From Volvox africanus (lineage: Eukaryota > Chlorophyta > Chlorophyceae > Chlamydomonadales > Volvocaceae), in the NCBI GenBank assembly GCA_030268105.1, contig BSDZ01000010.1, positions 1,154,001 to 1,218,000 on the forward strand: 64,000 nt of DNA. The letters are read 5' to 3'. This document shows positions 24,301-38,000 of the stretch, in pieces (within the stretch, counting starts at the first letter, position 1; each line of letters starts with the position of its first letter). The translations under genes were made by a program, and so were the position numbers. The notes below the pieces were generated by a model. That model made no database searches. It was given only the letters and a program-made list of their open reading frames with translations, and had not been told where the DNA came from.

Positions 24301-27300
24301 GTATGCATTAGGGTTTTGTTATTTACATTATTCGCCATTACACTGAAATAGTTGACGGTCTTAATTCCAGCCCCGCCTCACCTCCATGACCTCCGGCGCC
24401 ATCCAGCAGGGTGTACCAACAAGTGTGCGCCGCCGCAACAGGTCGTGCCCCCAGCTGCCCGCCCGCTCCATAGTGGCACTGACACCGAAGTCCCCCAGCC
24501 GTACGGTGCCATCACCAGCTATTAGCACATTGCCCGCCTTTACGTCTCGGTGAATAGCCCCCTGGTCCGATGTGGTTTAGTGGAAAAAAGGGGGGGCAGG
24601 GCGGGCGGGCGATGCATAGGAGGGTGAAACCACACGAATCCTAGAGGGGCATGGGTGGCGCGACGGAGATGGGGGGTAAGGCGAAAAAGGGAATACTGAA
24701 GCCGTAATGCCCCCAGCTCAAGAAGAGATGAGGGAAGGTACGAAAGATGAAGATGCCGGGTCAGGTGGCAGGGTTGATGCCGCGTTTGCAAGTGGGTGAC
24801 GCACACCGGGTTACGGACTAGGCGCCTGCGGAGATCATTTATGCAATATCTGTGGCGCAAAGAGGGAAGAGAGGGGAACAGATGACGCAATCAGAACCTT
24901 GCAAGCAAGCGTGCGGGCGTGCATGATGCAGCGAGAAAAGCAGCGCGAGTGTGGAACACCATATGGTATCCGACAGTAGTCTGGCAACTGCAACTGTAAC
25001 TGCGCCCCGGAACCTTAACACCCTGACAAAGCATGTACCGCAGAGGTGCTCCGTTTCTGCACATGCCAGATGCGTTGAAAGGAGATGCACTGGACCTTGA
25101 TACAGGGCACAAGGGAACCTTCTGAACATGTGAGACGTGCGTTGACGTAGGCTAACCCTCGCATCGGGAGCACCAAGACGACACTGGAAGGACGATACAT
25201 TTTGAGGTAAGCTCATACGCGGTATGGAGGCTCCAATGGGGCTGCAACTGCATTTTGGAATATTTCTGTACCGTTATACTGGACTAGCCGGACCGGTCCT
25301 CGCACCCAACATCCAACCGCGGTACTCCACAACATTTTCCCCACATGCCGGCATGGCTTTTTACAAACAGCACTTAACAACAGGTAAAATCGCGGTTGGA
25401 AATTTCGCCTTGCCTACCTGCTTGTGCAGGTACTCGAGCGCCCTGAGGACCTCTTTGGCGATGGTGGCGATGACGGGTTCCTCCAGACCTTCCGTGTGTG
25501 CATACCGCATGACGTGAGCCACAGAGCCACCCTGGAGAGCGCGAAGGAGGACCGTCTGGGTCGAGCTTTTTAGGCATATATCAACACATTTAAGTCCCCT
25601 CCGTAAGGATGTAACATGTGTGAGGTGGCAGCACAGGACAGCCGTGCGCCAAGGATAATGGCATCGAAAGTGGGAGTTGGGTGGACACAGCTTTTGGAGC
25701 AGCGTTACAGCGTTGCCGCTTTGGGAAACTCCCGCTCCTTACCGGGAGGGAGGCTGGGCATGAATGTCCAGAAGACTGGAAATGGCAAAGTTAGATATCG
25801 CAGCCTCCGCTGGCAGGGCCGGAGGGTCGCACATTAAAGATACCGCAACACAGGGTCCTGCAGACAACGTTCTGTATGAACGGTCACCACTGCCTTCCTA
25901 CATGCCATAGCGGATTTTAAACGTTATATATGCACACTCCTTATATATATATATTTTGTTCTGAACTTTGCTTTGTTCCTATTTATATCTTGACGTCTTT
26001 TTTGTGTAGCATGCATATGTGCAGTTTGAAGTCAGGGTGGAGCCGGTGCGTAGTGTGTACACGGGTACGGCGAGGAGACGGGCTTTGTGGATGTTGGGGG
26101 ACACAATGGAACGCCCACCTGGCCACCACCAGCATTTGCACTAAAACGGGGAGCAGCCCGTTGGCAACGTAGGCCGGAAAAGCAAGTTGCCTACTCCCTG
26201 AACTGGCCTCACGTGCAGGCCCTAGGACTTTAGGACACGTTGGGACACGCGCCATAAGCATGCATTTCCTGACTGTTGGCAGCTGAAAAGCGCGGAGCCG
26301 TCGGCAATCGCGCCTAAACTTTCACTCGCTTACGGCTAAGACCAGGTACCGGGGCCCCGTTATGCCGCACGGTCCAATAAGATCAGGTCCCCGCAGGAAG
26401 GGTTGGAAAGAGCACAAATAATGTACCTTGGGACGTGTATTGAATGCACCACTAAGTATTGGATTCCTTAACGCGCTGTTTGTTTTACCTTGAAGGCGAA
26501 AGGATCGACTTCTTCACTAAGGTTGCGCTTGACATATGACCACATCGACCACTTTGAATATGAAGTCTGGCAGAAAGGCATTTCTGCATTTATTGATGTA
26601 TCAATCAATATAACTTCAACAACTCTTGTCTCTTAACAAATGTAAAGAACTCTGCTTGCTTGTCTGCGTCCGGCTCCAATCCACCTTGATTGGTTGGGTA
26701 CCTCAGGGAAGATGAGTAAGCGTCGTCAGAGAGCAACCATTCCGCCACTAATTAAGCCGGTGATTCTTCAGCGTTTTGCGCGAACCGTTATTTAATCTTA
26801 AACCTCAGGAGTTTTCAAATATCAATCTGTGGATCCAATATGGATCGTTCCTTTGCAAATACAAATCGGAAAGAATACTGGGAACTTGAACCTCCTATGA
26901 ATTCCCCCAGCACGCAATGCTTTCCAACTGCACAAACCCACAGCATCCAAAAAACGGACATTATCTCAAAACGAGCCCTGTCTTGAAAAACAAACGAGGG
27001 GACCCCTCGCGTTCGTGTGCACCATGTGGTCGTCTTCATATTAACTGAAAACCCGATTCAGCCCTACGCGCGTGGTGACAACGTCACGCACCGACTGCAC
27101 AGTTCACTGAAGGAAAACCCACCTCCATGTACGGCATAACCAGCCACAGCTCGCTTTCCGACACGAAGGAGCACAGCAGCGGCAGCACAGCGGGGTGCTG
27201 GTAACGCCGCATTATGGCCACTTCCTCAATCACTACCTGTACGACGTTCACCATCGCAAGCGCAGTTTTACGAAAGGGATGGAGGGGATCGGGTCGGGGA

Positions 27301-28382
27301 GGGCTCGGGGAGAGCTTTTCCGGGTGTGTAAGGCTGTGGTCCGACACAAGCTTTCACTTGCCATTCTGCCTCCTGCGCTTGTCGTCTCTACCAATGAGAT
27401 CACAACTAGTTCGCTCTTGTTGTACTGGTCCCGAACTGCAATCGAAGCCTCGCCGTTCTTTACTCGCCTCCCTGCGTTCTCATACGAGGACCGCTGCTGC
27501 CTTTGCCGCCAGTGCTGCACTATGCTTTTAAAAGGTCATGCTCTGCACCCCATCTTCCAGGCCGCCCCTTTCTTCCCTTCCAACTCCGTCCTCCCCTCCC
27601 GCCTGTCTTCTTCTTTCTCCCGCCCTGCCTCCTTGCCCTCCATCACCCCACCCCGACTCTGTCCCGAGTATTCCACCTGCAGATCTGCGTCTGACAGATC
27701 CAGGTTGCAGCGCTTAATGGCCACAACCTCCCCTAGCGGGAGGCAGCGGGCCCGGTGAACAGTCGAGGTAACCTGCAGGCATGTAGGCATGCAAGCGCAG
27801 GTACGTAACAGAGATGGATGCGGTACGGTGTGTGATAGGCCCGGCTGGGACGACGCCGTCGCATGCGCCAGCGTCGCCACTGTCCTACTACCAGGAAGGA
27901 GCATTTGCTTGGAATATAATCGGTCTTAAGTGAGACTTTATTAATCCACCGAGGTCGTTCGTAATCTCTTATCAATCCATCGTTCGAGATTTTCCACCAA
28001 TTACTTCAGCCCCTAGCCATAACTTTTGGAAAGGTCCAAACAGGACACGGCACAACCCTTATGTACATACGCTGCTAAAAGGACCATGGATGAAGAACTC
28101 CCGGTGTACTGATAAAAAGCGCTGCGTTTTCTTGTAAAACTCTACATTCTAAAAGCAAGTCTTTTGGAAAGAAATTTTTTTGCCCATGCCATGCAGCAGC
28201 AAATCTACGGGGCTTTCGCGACCCACGGGTCAGTCGCATCAGGTCTCGCGTTGCAAGTTAAAACGCCGGCGGCCGCTCACCCCCGAGCCGCACTCCTCAA
28301 GCAGCTCATACTGAGAGGCATCCGTTGGATAGGTCTTGGGCTTGAAGTCGTGAAGAACGGTGGCACTTCTTGATTTGAACAT
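18375..28382 (-). CDS. STE20/GCK-VI serine/threonine kinase (OSR1/SPAK/FRAY, plant BLUS1-like)
   Basis: Eleven exons join in frame (high to low): 28382-28281, 27772-27677, 27236-27123, 25531-25418, 24561-24382, 24155-24054, 23854-23784, 23477-23341, 22738-22636, 22036-21100, 20831-18375. This gives 4,413 nt, 1,470 aa. Kinase domain about residues 25-300: GSGVTSTV nucleotide loop (32-39), VAIK lysine 54, Glu71, HRDVKAGN (146-153), DFG 166-168, [12 protein letters not shown] ending at 199, ADIWSFGI, and a C-lobe ending in [13 protein letters not shown]. Thr188 in the activation loop matches the WNK-phosphorylated Thr of OSR1/SPAK. After the kinase come [12 protein letters not shown] and [12 protein letters not shown] (339-350), then GRFQV (649-653), as in plant FRAY/BLUS1 relatives. 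The remaining ~800 residues are Ser/Pro/Gly/Ala-rich and end in [11 protein letters not shown]. Family members act in the cytosol in osmotic/ion or blue-light signalling; the role here is inferred only. Start: ATG 28382 begins an exon with [11 protein letters not shown] just before the glycine loop. Confidence 0.92.
21062..21075. repeat. Perfect 14-bp palindrome around GACCCATGGGTC
   Basis: agacccatgggtct lies in the last kinase intron, just past the donor of exon 22036-21100. The 12-bp core recurs exactly at 30409-30420 in an intron of the next gene, and its inner 10 bp at 31292-31301 in an exon. Meaning unknown. Confidence 0.6.
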
Positions 28383-29187
28383 TTTTTCGCCTCTGTTTCT
28401 TTTCCTTGATTGTCTTTGATTATAGCGGCTTCCGCTTCAAAGGACGATTTCAGGTAATAATATTATCATTTTAATTTTGGAGAAAAAAATTATCCTGCGT
28501 TGCAACTCTTTGTCAGGATCCTCACATGAAGAAATGATCCGGTGTTTTTCCGTCTTTGTCCGCTTGCGTCAGTGCCGTACAGCTGAGTCCGAGGTTCTGT
28601 TGTTCCGATGCTTCGTGTTACGCTACGAAACTTGTGCTTCGCGTTCGGCCCGAATAAAATTGCAAATTGCTAGAGCTCATATTCTTTTCCTTTCTAACGC
28701 AGACACTTCATGCCCAGCAGCACCCGGGCACCATTCGGTCGGCGCCACGGCCCTCATAGGCGGGTCACCGCCCCGTTCCGTTTAGTAACCCCACCAATCG
28801 CTCAAATCAGGATGTGCATCCTAACCTCCATACTTTCCACTTTCTAAAATAAATCATCGATAGCTGCAGCAACGATTTGTTCTGCATCTGTTCGCGAGGT
28901 CGAAAATCTAGGTACCAGCCACATACTGGACCGGACCCCACCCTCCTTTCACCATCCACACGACCACAGCCGCCAAAGAACGCAGCGGCGGAGGATTCAC
29001 TGAGCCATTTTCCTTGTTCGGAGAGAGAGACGTATCTCAACCATTCTAGAATCAAGCTGCTTTTCCGACCACTGCCGATCCCTGGACGTCATCAGACCTA
29101 TCCCGGCCGCGCCATACCTAGCCGGCTTTGTTTCTATCGGCATTTTTCGATCCCTCTACCTTATCGTCTTGGTCTCTCAGCCACGCG
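28383..29187. promoter_or_regulatory. Divergent intergenic region, presumed bidirectional promoter
   Basis: Only 805 bp separate the kinase start codon (minus strand) from the start codon of the next gene (plus strand), so both 5' UTRs and promoters should be here. No TATA box or named element is clear. The assignment rests on gene layout alone. Confidence 0.45.
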
Positions 29188-32100
29188 ATGCACACCACTT
29201 CTGCCGCGACGTCGCTGGGGCGCGGGCTCGGCTCCAGAGCTATTCCGCTGTGGTTCTTCCCCGCGCAGCCGTGGCCCAGGCCCAAGCCATATGCATCTCA
29301 GCCTTGTCTGCGCGGCATAGCAGCCGCCCCGCCCCTAGCCGCCACCCTAGGTAAGTCCTGGCGCCCCGGGTGCGGTGGCGGCAACTGGCAGTCACGCAAT
29401 GTGTGGACCTCAGGTCGGTAACCCCCAATCCACAACCTGCAGGCGGTGCAAATGGAAGTGCTCCGGAACCGACCGCGTCGGGGGCGACTACCCGAGTGGG
29501 AGGTGAGCCTCCCGGGAGCGATCTGCCTACTCAACCAACTGCGGTGCAGCAGCCGCAGCCGCAGCAGCAGCCGCAGCCGCAGCCGTCGGGCGGACATGCG
29601 TACCGCACTCTTGACAACTGTTTGCCGCGACAGCATCTGCATGAGGACAACCCCAGCATTGAAACACAGCAGCAACAGCTGTACGATGACCTGGTTGATT
29701 TTCACCATCCGTACGAGCAGCCCCTTCACCCCCATAATCACCATCACAGTCATAATTACCCCTTCTACCACCACCACCACCACCACCATCATCATCATCA
29801 TGACGAACCCCGTGACCATTACCAGGAGCCCCAGGGACCCCAGGAACTCACGGCCTCAATCACCAGCTACGAACTCCACCGGCAATACTCCCAACCCCAT
29901 CACCATCACGATCACAACGGCAGCCATCACGACCACAACCAGCTCCAGCAGCAGCAACACGCGGGACAGGGTCGGCTGGAGGGCGGCGGAGGGCTGGGTG
30001 GGGCTTGTGACGGTCAGGTGCTGGCGCGGGATGGGGACGGCGTAGACGCTGTCAAGATGGTCAACAACCGCGTCGGCGCCGCCAGGGTAGCCGCAGTGTC
30101 TTCTTCTGCGGATGAGCTGCCGGTGGGTGCAACCGCCACACAGGAGGTTGCATCATGATACATCCCCTTTTGCCCCTTTACGTTTGGGCGGGAAGCAGAT
30201 GCGTGTTGCAGGCTCAATTGCCTGTCCCGGGTGTCCGGGGAGGCGTCTTAGGGGGTAACTTCTTTGCTGGCTTCTTGCGACTTCTTGTGGAAGAGTATGA
30301 GTACGGCAAAGATACGGTACTGTGAGTGTGTGTATGTGTGTGTGTGTGTTTGTCCCGCTTTCCCACGGGTTGAGGCGCTCCGTTCTAAAATCTAAAATAG
30401 GTTTCACCGACCCATGGGTCTTGATCGGCCGAGAGTATTACAATGATGTTCATTTGGGCTCGAGTTCTTAAAACCCAATGAGGGAGTTGGGGGGGTCCCC
30501 TAGCCGGGTTCTCATAAGCACCGGCAGCGTCCAGGCACCCTCCTTGTCCTCACACATCTTTTCCAGACCCAGTAAATGATTTAAATACATAATAGATAAA
30601 GTATAAATAGTTTTAAGGTTTTAAGTTCTTATTTTTACGTTTCTATGCTCTTATATTTCCCCACCGACCCACCGACCCACAGGAGGTTTGCAGCAGCTCT
30701 GCTAAAGGCGCACACTGCTATGTGCTGTCAGACGGCTTGCGCACACTGCACCGCTCTCTTCTGCCCACCCGAAGTAACGCCCACGACGTAGTCACCGTGG
30801 ACGAGGCCTACCTAGTGGACGTGCCGCTGGCGCACGGCAGCCGGGAGCCCGCTGTACGACAGGAACAGCTGTACGACATGGCGGCGGATACGGTGGCTGT
30901 GGCGCTGGCGGCGGCGGAGGGGGCGGGACTGTCGCCGGAAGAAATCGAGCAGCACGGCTTGGACTTCTTCATTCTGGGTCGTGCGCGCGAGCCCGACTTC
31001 AAGGTTCCGACAGCGGCGGCGCATTCGTTTTTATTTCCGTGCGGCAGCACTGGGGGCTACGCGGCGCCCGGCGCGGCGGCGGGCGCGGCGTCGCGTAAGA
31101 AAGCTCAGCGTGGCCATTTGCATCACGAGCACTTGCGGAGGAGCAACGATTTTCCTTTTCACGCTCACCATCATCACGTGAACATTGGAATTCAACATAG
31201 GCCGTACAGTTATTCGTACAGCGCCGGCGATCAAGCTGGGCAACTACCAGCTTGGCAAATGCAGGACCCGGAGGAGCATTACGGGTATGAAACCCATGGG
31301 TCATTCGATCCTGATCAGGATATCTCAGGATATGGTGCGGACGGCGGCGGCATGAGGACTGATGGCTTCACCCAGACCGCCGCTGTTGGCAGCGGCAGTT
31401 GCAGCGGCGGTACTGTGGCCCACGGCGTCGTCAGCAGCGGGATGCTGCCGAGAAGTACGGCAGTGTGGTCTGCAGCGACAATTATACGACACGGCCGTGT
31501 TCTGCCTGGTGGCGTCAATATTCTCACCGGCGGTGGCCACGGTGTGCCGCCGCTGCGTGCTTCGTTCCAGTCGTCGTTTCGTTCCGGCGTTTTATCTTCC
31601 TTCGTTCGCTACGCCCTGCCGCCTCACGCTGGCTCAAACGCAGCGCCTCCCCACCCCTTCTGTTCCTGCTGCTTCTCTCATGGGGCGCTAAGCACAGGCG
31701 ATGTGGCGGCGTCTATCGTTGCCGCCGCTAACGCCAGCGCTGTTGCGATATCGCAGCTGGCACCTCGGAGGTTCGCAGTCGGTCGCAGCGCAGCGATGGC
31801 GGTACTGATTCCCGCCAAACGCACCGCTGGCGGCGGCAGCGGCGGTAGCAGTAGCGCAGACACTACTGCATCCACAGCGGCCGGCAGAGGGAGGAGAAAG
31901 CAGCAAGCGGATGGCGGCGGCAGTGGGACCGGCAGCGGCATCGACACCGGTAGTAGTGGCGGCGGCGGCAGCGGCGACGGCGGTGGCGACGGCGGTGGCG
32001 ACGGCGGCGGCGAGCAAGCCACAAAGCTGCGCAAAGCCAGCAAGGCGGCGGCGGCTGTAGCCGGAAGTCGGACCGTCAACCGGCAGGCGGCTAAGTCAGC

Positions 32101-34681
32101 GGGGCGCATTGCGACCGCGAAGGTGGCGGCGGAGGTGAAGGGCGGCGGCGGCCAGCACTTCACCCAGACCAAATTTGCCTCTCCGCCTTCCGTGCCTTCG
32201 GCAACTCCCCCTGCTGCTGTTGGTGGGGCTGCGGCAGCGCCAGCTACCTGCTCCTTCAACAATGCGGAGGGTCTTTATTGCACCGACCTATCCACGTCGG
32301 CTGTAGCTACTCCTGCTGCTCCTGCTGCTCCTGCAGCAGGGTCTGTCGCCGCCACAGCGGAAAAAAAGACACGCAGAAACAGAAGTCGCCGAGTCGTCGA
32401 AGCTACTAATAACTCGGGCAGCACCCCGGATGACCCCGCCGCTGCCGCAGCCGCACCCACCGCAGCAGCCGCAGCCGCCACTACTGGAGCTGTAGCGGGC
32501 TTCGCCCCCGCGGCTGTCAAGCCTGTTCGCGGCGCACCGGGTGGTGCGGCAACAGGTTTAGGGACTCTGCCGGATGCCTTCGGCGTCGGGAAGGCAGATG
32601 TCCGCAAGCAAATGTCTCGGGACGCGGCCGAGCCGTACCCAGCGTCGGATGATGCAACGTTGGGATTCGGTAGGCCCAGCGGTCTCGGAGCTGGCGGTAC
32701 CCGCTACCCGATACACGCTTACGGAACTCCTTTCGCGGGGGAGCTGGGAAACGGTGGGCGTGAGAGCTGCGCTGACGACACGACCCAAGAGGTAATGGAG
32801 ACTGTTGAGATTGGCGGCACGGATAGCGATGGCGCCGTTAATAGCAGCTCCGCCGTCCCTTCATTTGAACAGGATCTGCTTCTAGCAGCGCAGCGGCGTA
32901 TGACTGTGGACGACGCTTCGGAGCGCCTGGCGGAGGGCCTGGCCGCAATGGTGGGCGCCTTGGCGGGGAAGCAGTCAGCGCAGGGGGAGGAGGGGGAGGA
33001 GAAGGAAGACGGGGAGGAGGAGGAGAAAGGGGAAGGGGGTGACAGTGCCCCTACGGGAGGGGTAGTGAATATGTTGTGTGCATACCCGGCAGCTAGCGGC
33101 GCAATGCGGCCCTCCCAGCAGCCAGTGGAGGTGATGTGGCAGGCGGTTAATGCAGGCAACCCTAGCGGCAACGTCAGCGGTGATACCAGCTGTGACGTCA
33201 GCGGAGGCGGCGGTGGGCAGGAGGACGTCGTGTTCGACGATCTGCAGCTGATCCCGCGAGCCATTGTGGACGACCACTTAGATCTGGACTGGGAAGTCGC
33301 CGGCCCGACAATGGAAGCGGCGGAGGCGGCGCCGAAGCCGCAACCGCAGCCGGCGGTGGCCACTTCCGCCGCCGCTGAGCTGCAGCTGGCTTCGCAGCAC
33401 ATATTGCACGGCGGCGACGCTGACGGCACTTCAACGGCTGCTCAGTTGCGATCTGTGCTGCTGGAGCCGCCCGGGGACGTTGCCCATCTCGCAGTGGACG
33501 AAGAGCCCTTTGTCGGCGGCGACGGAGCATCTTGCGACGCGACGCGAGCCGTCGGCGACCAGGAACGCGGTGGACCTGGGTTTTCCGCCACGGCGCGTGC
33601 TGTGTCCCAATGGGTGACGCCAGAGGACGCACCAACTGCAGCGCTGGCGGCGGCTGTGGCGTCAGCCTTGCCAGCGGAGGCGGAGGATGTGGATGACGGC
33701 GAGGTAGCCGGCGGAGATTGTGCCTCCAGGGCGAACGTCAAGGTCATGGCGTCCTCGAACGTCAGCGGTGTGCCGTATTCAGGTGCTAATTATGAGAGCA
33801 ACTCCGTTCCGTCAATCGGCGACGGAGGCCCCCTGGGTGCGTACGGCAGCAGCAGCGGCGGCTGCGGCGGTGACTGCGGCAGCGGTATTGGCGGTGCTGG
33901 TAGGGGTGGTGGCGGCGGAGCAGCTGCCGGTGCCACCAGCAGCAGTGCGGACGAGGAGGATGGGGGGGATGCCTGGGAGGGGTTACATATCAATCATTCG
34001 GCACCCGCTGCCGGCGCTGATGCTACCGCCCTGCACTCTCTTAATGAGGTCCAGGCTAGCAGGGCTGCTGCTCCCGGCGCAGATGTGGCGCAGCGACGCT
34101 CCTGGGGCCGGGGAGTGGGCGCCATTCACGTCTGGCTCATGGATCTTGCACTTGAGCGCCAGGCAGAGCTTGCAACGACTCAGCGGCAGCAGCGGGAGGA
34201 GGATAGCGGCGGCCGAACGCACGCGCAGTCGCTGGCGCGTTGCGGAAGTCCTTCCCTTGTTGGCGGCGGCGACGGCGACGACGGCGGCGGCGGCGGCACA
34301 CTTCTGGTCGCTGACCCGGGCCTTATCAGCGGGCTCAGTGTGCGCCGCACCGTCGCGGATGTTCAACGGGACTTGCCCGGCAGCGGCGACGGCGGAGCTG
34401 GCGGTGACGCCAGCATTGGGACGCTGGGCACCGGGGAAGATGGCGGCAGCGGCAGCGGCAGCAGCGGTGTTGGCGTTGGTAGTGTTGTTGTCGGTGGTAG
34501 TGGTGAGGGGTGCAGAGGCCCCGCTGGTGAGACCGACCCAGAGGGCTATCAGGCGAGTGGGTCCGTGTGCAGGTGGGGTTGTGTGGGCGGGGCGGGTGGA
34601 TGCCCGCGTGCCTCCTGCCACAGCTCCCCCCCCCCTCATGCTCATTCAACAGATTTGGGAGTGCCAAATCACACACGATAG
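29188..34681 (+). CDS. Large low-complexity Gln/His/Gly/Ala-rich protein, function unknown
   Basis: Proposed exons 29188-29350, 29443-30122 and 30683-34681 (4,842 nt, 1,613 aa). Phases match at both introns (donors GTAAGT and GTGGGT). ATG 29188 is the first Met of the open first exon. I do not recognise a domain. Exon 2 has Gln-rich (QPQPQQQPQPQ) and His-rich tracts, including 11 consecutive His. Exon 3 opens with the most ordered part, about 110 residues containing YVLSDGLRTLHRSLL, DEAYLVDVPLAHG and EQLYDMAADTVAVALAAA, then turns into Gly/Ala/Ser runs with short acidic islands. The single open frame of almost 4 kb in exon 3 is strong evidence of coding. The stop at 34679-34681 may not be the true end: the next open exon lies 0.3 kb on, in the same reading phase, and has the same composition, so the two models may be one gene. 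The splice site after exon 2 is the least certain point. Confidence 0.6.
29767..29801 (+). repeat. CAC/CAT tract encoding poly-histidine
   Basis: Uninterrupted CAC then CAT triplets inside exon 29443-30122 encode 11 histidines. More His-rich stretches lie on both sides. Confidence 0.85.
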
Positions 34682-35017
34682 GTATCTTGAAAGAGGCTAA
34701 GACATAGAGAATATAACTCAAGGCCCCTGCTCCCCTCATCCCCTCCTCCTCTCTCCACTCAGTCCTCGTTCCTTCAGTATCAGCACCAGGACTCGTGTTA
34801 TTCGACTTCCCCTCCTCCCTTTTATTTATTCGTGTGTCCTTGTAGCCTTAGCACAACATAAACATGAGCGCAGAGCCTTCCCACGGCCTTCCTTATGCCG
34901 GGTCTACCTCCCCGCCAGTGATCACTGGATCACTCTGGCTGTATTCCCGATCGCATATGGCTAAAACACACACGGTACCCCTCAACCGCTACACAGGCCC
35001 CCGGGTACGCCACCAAC

Positions 35018-38000
35018 ATGGTGGAGGCGGAAGCTGCGTCAGGGTTGGTGAGCTCCCCCCCGGACGCAGCGGAGGAGGCTCATGAGAAGGCGACGACATC
35101 GGAAGCTGTGGCGGATGCGGGGAGCGGACAGGCGGCTCTCTGGGCTCGGTCGTACGGCGGCAGTGTGGAGGCAGAGGTTTCGGAGGGTCTTGCGGGTAAG
35201 GATCCCTTTATCCCCATATGTCGTACATTGCCTAGCTTAATGCATTCCCGACGCCAGTCGCCAGCCGCAGGGGGAACGGATGTCCGTGTGAGGATTTTGA
35301 CTCCCGGACGCCCTTCACACCGTTGTGGGGGTGATGGATACCGTTGTGTGTGTATGTGCATGTGTCATCATTCGTTGGCAGGGCAACGTCTTGGGTTTCA
35401 AATGGTTGTCTCGTGGCATACAGCTTGGGGCCCTCTTGGGGCTTTCTCTCCCCCCCTCCTCCTGGACGCACTCACTTATTCGTCTTGCCCCCTCGCCCCT
35501 TCCATCTCCCCACCTCCATGATAATCTGTTCCATCTCCCCCATCTGGACCGATTTCCTCTACCGGTGGTGCTGGGGGGGAGGTGGGTGAGAGACTGCATT
35601 GGCTGTGCTCTGATCACAGCTCGTTGCAAAACACCATTTGTTAGGGTTTAACAAAACTCAACGTAGCTCTACGAGTGTGCTACAATGTGGGAGTTTCTGA
35701 CATTCACATACACGCGCTGCCTGCCTGCTCGCCCGCCCGACTGACCCCCACTCAAGGACCTGGAGCAGCAGCACCTGGCGTACGGCAGCCCGGAGGAGAC
35801 CCGCATGAGAGTTGCCCCTACAGCGGGCTGCTGGGGGGGGCTGACGCGTCTTCTGATGAGGCAGCGAGGGCGGCCACTGACAAGGTGGTGGAGCTGCTGA
35901 CCCACCCCGAAGACTTCATCGAGGAACTCCAGGTGTCTTAGGGTTTAGCAGGGTCTGTGTGTGTGTGTGTTTGTGTTTGTGCTTGTGTGTTTTGTATTAG
36001 TATGTGTCCATGATTCAGGCCAGTCCCTCGTTTACTTGATAAGCCCACCACAGCGGACCCCTTCGCCTCTCCCCTCCCCCTGCAGGAGGAGGAGGGCCCG
36101 GGCTGGGTGAGCCCCGACTACGTGATGGGGATTGTGGCGGCCGCGAAGGACCCCGACATTGGTGGGTGCCGGGGGGGGAGTCATGTGAAGGGTGGAGGAC
36201 ACCTGGAACTCATTCCTCACCCTTCCACTCATTCCTGGCCGTTTGTTAGAATCTTGGTTGAGCTCGACTTGTTTGTCTGATGACATGGACCAGCAGTACT
36301 GGTTACATCTCCGCTTACCTGTGTGGTGGAGCTCAACTTAGTGGCTGCTTGGGGAGGGGGGGCGTGTTTCTGTTTGTTAACGGCGCCTACTCATGGGGGG
36401 GGATGGCGGGTGCGGGGCCCGCAGGTATCCCACAGCGTCATCAGGAGCATCCCCACCCGCATACGGATGTCTCACTCCTGGTTCCGGAGCTCGAAGAGGG
36501 GACGGGGACAGGAAGGGGGCCGGAAGGGGATGAGCAGCCTCTATCGTCGTCGTCTGGTAGAGCGGGAGAGCAGGACGATGTTCGGGAAATTCTGCGGACG
36601 GCTCCACTGCACGGCCCCCCTGGAGCGCCACATCACCACCCAGCAGGCCCTATGGAGTCGTGGGCTCAACCGGTGGGTCCAGCCAGTCCGGCTACTGGCG
36701 GCGGCAGCGGCGGCGCCGCCGCCAGCAGCATCCCGGGTGCGGTGACGCCGCCGTCAGGTGAAACGCAGCCGCCAGTGGCGGGTCGCACCGGCGGCCTCGC
36801 CGCCGTGACGTCGCTACTGGGAGGCGCCCCTGGAGCGCCGGGACATCGCACTGTGCAGGTGTATGGAATGTCACGCTCTGTGGATCCTGCCGTACAGCAC
36901 CTGATACATGAGGATCCATTACTTAATGTCGCGGAGTCGACCTTACCAGACGAAGCGGAGGCCGCTGCCGCCCCCGCCGTCCCCGACTCCCCTAACGCTG
37001 CTGACAAAAATGCGAGGGAGACTGACCGGGTCTTTCCGGTAGCGGATGTCCCGCCAGCAGCAGCGCCAACGGCGACGCCGGCCATGGGGGCCGCCCGCAT
37101 CCCCATCAGCAGTAGCACTAGCGGCGGCGGCGCTCTCGGAGACATTGATGACCAGGAACGCCACCGCCAAATCCAACACTTCCAAGAAGCAACAGGTGGG
37201 CAGCTGAAGCCATATGGGTCGGGGAAACATTACTGCGGGATCATTCGGTGGATGGCGGGAACAGTCAGGGCGGCACACTGGGATCGCTGGGAGAGGGATG
37301 GGAGGAAGGGAGGAAGTCACTCAGTCGGCGGAAGAAGACGAGGAAGGCTGCCGGGCTCCAGCACGATAATGCAGTACAATCATCGTACAAACATCATCAT
37401 GTTTATCATCGTTGTCACAGGTATGGACTCCCTGGAGTTCATTCGAGATCTGAATGTCACCGTGGACTTGGCCGCAGCCGCCGCAATGGCGCACAGCCGC
37501 TGCAATGCTGGCGGCGGCACTGGCGGTGGTGGGGGTGCTGACGCCGATGCTGGCGGCGGTGACGGCGGCGGAGAGAGCGAGGAAATCTGGGAGGCTGCAA
37601 GCCAGGACGAGCTGGCGGTGGCGGCGGCGGCAGAGGGGCCTGGCGGCGCCGCTACACGCGCATTCACGAAGCGGTTTGAGTCGAGGGCGCCACTGATAGA
37701 GGGAGAGGTTGTCGTACCACCCACGCCGCCGCCGTCGCCATCGTTACCCGAGTCCGAGACGATTGTTGCTTGTGTGGGTGTGGCCAAGGTGGCGGAGCTG
37801 GACGCAGGAACGGAGGTAGATGCGTCACCCGAGGCACCCACCGAGGCATCCACGGAGGCGCCAGCGAAGGTGCCAGCGGAGGCGCCAGCGGAGGCGCCGC
37901 CATCAAGTGCCCTGCAGGCCGTCCTGCGTGCGACCGCCGGATCTGCGGTTGCACCGCCGGGGTCCGCCGGCGCCGCCAGCTTGGACGGTGCTGCGGGCGG

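Noticed and set aside
31031..34739. Many 60-240-codon minus-strand frames opposite the 4-kb exon
   Set aside because: Expected in high-GC coding sequence; no motif, and the plus strand is open throughout.
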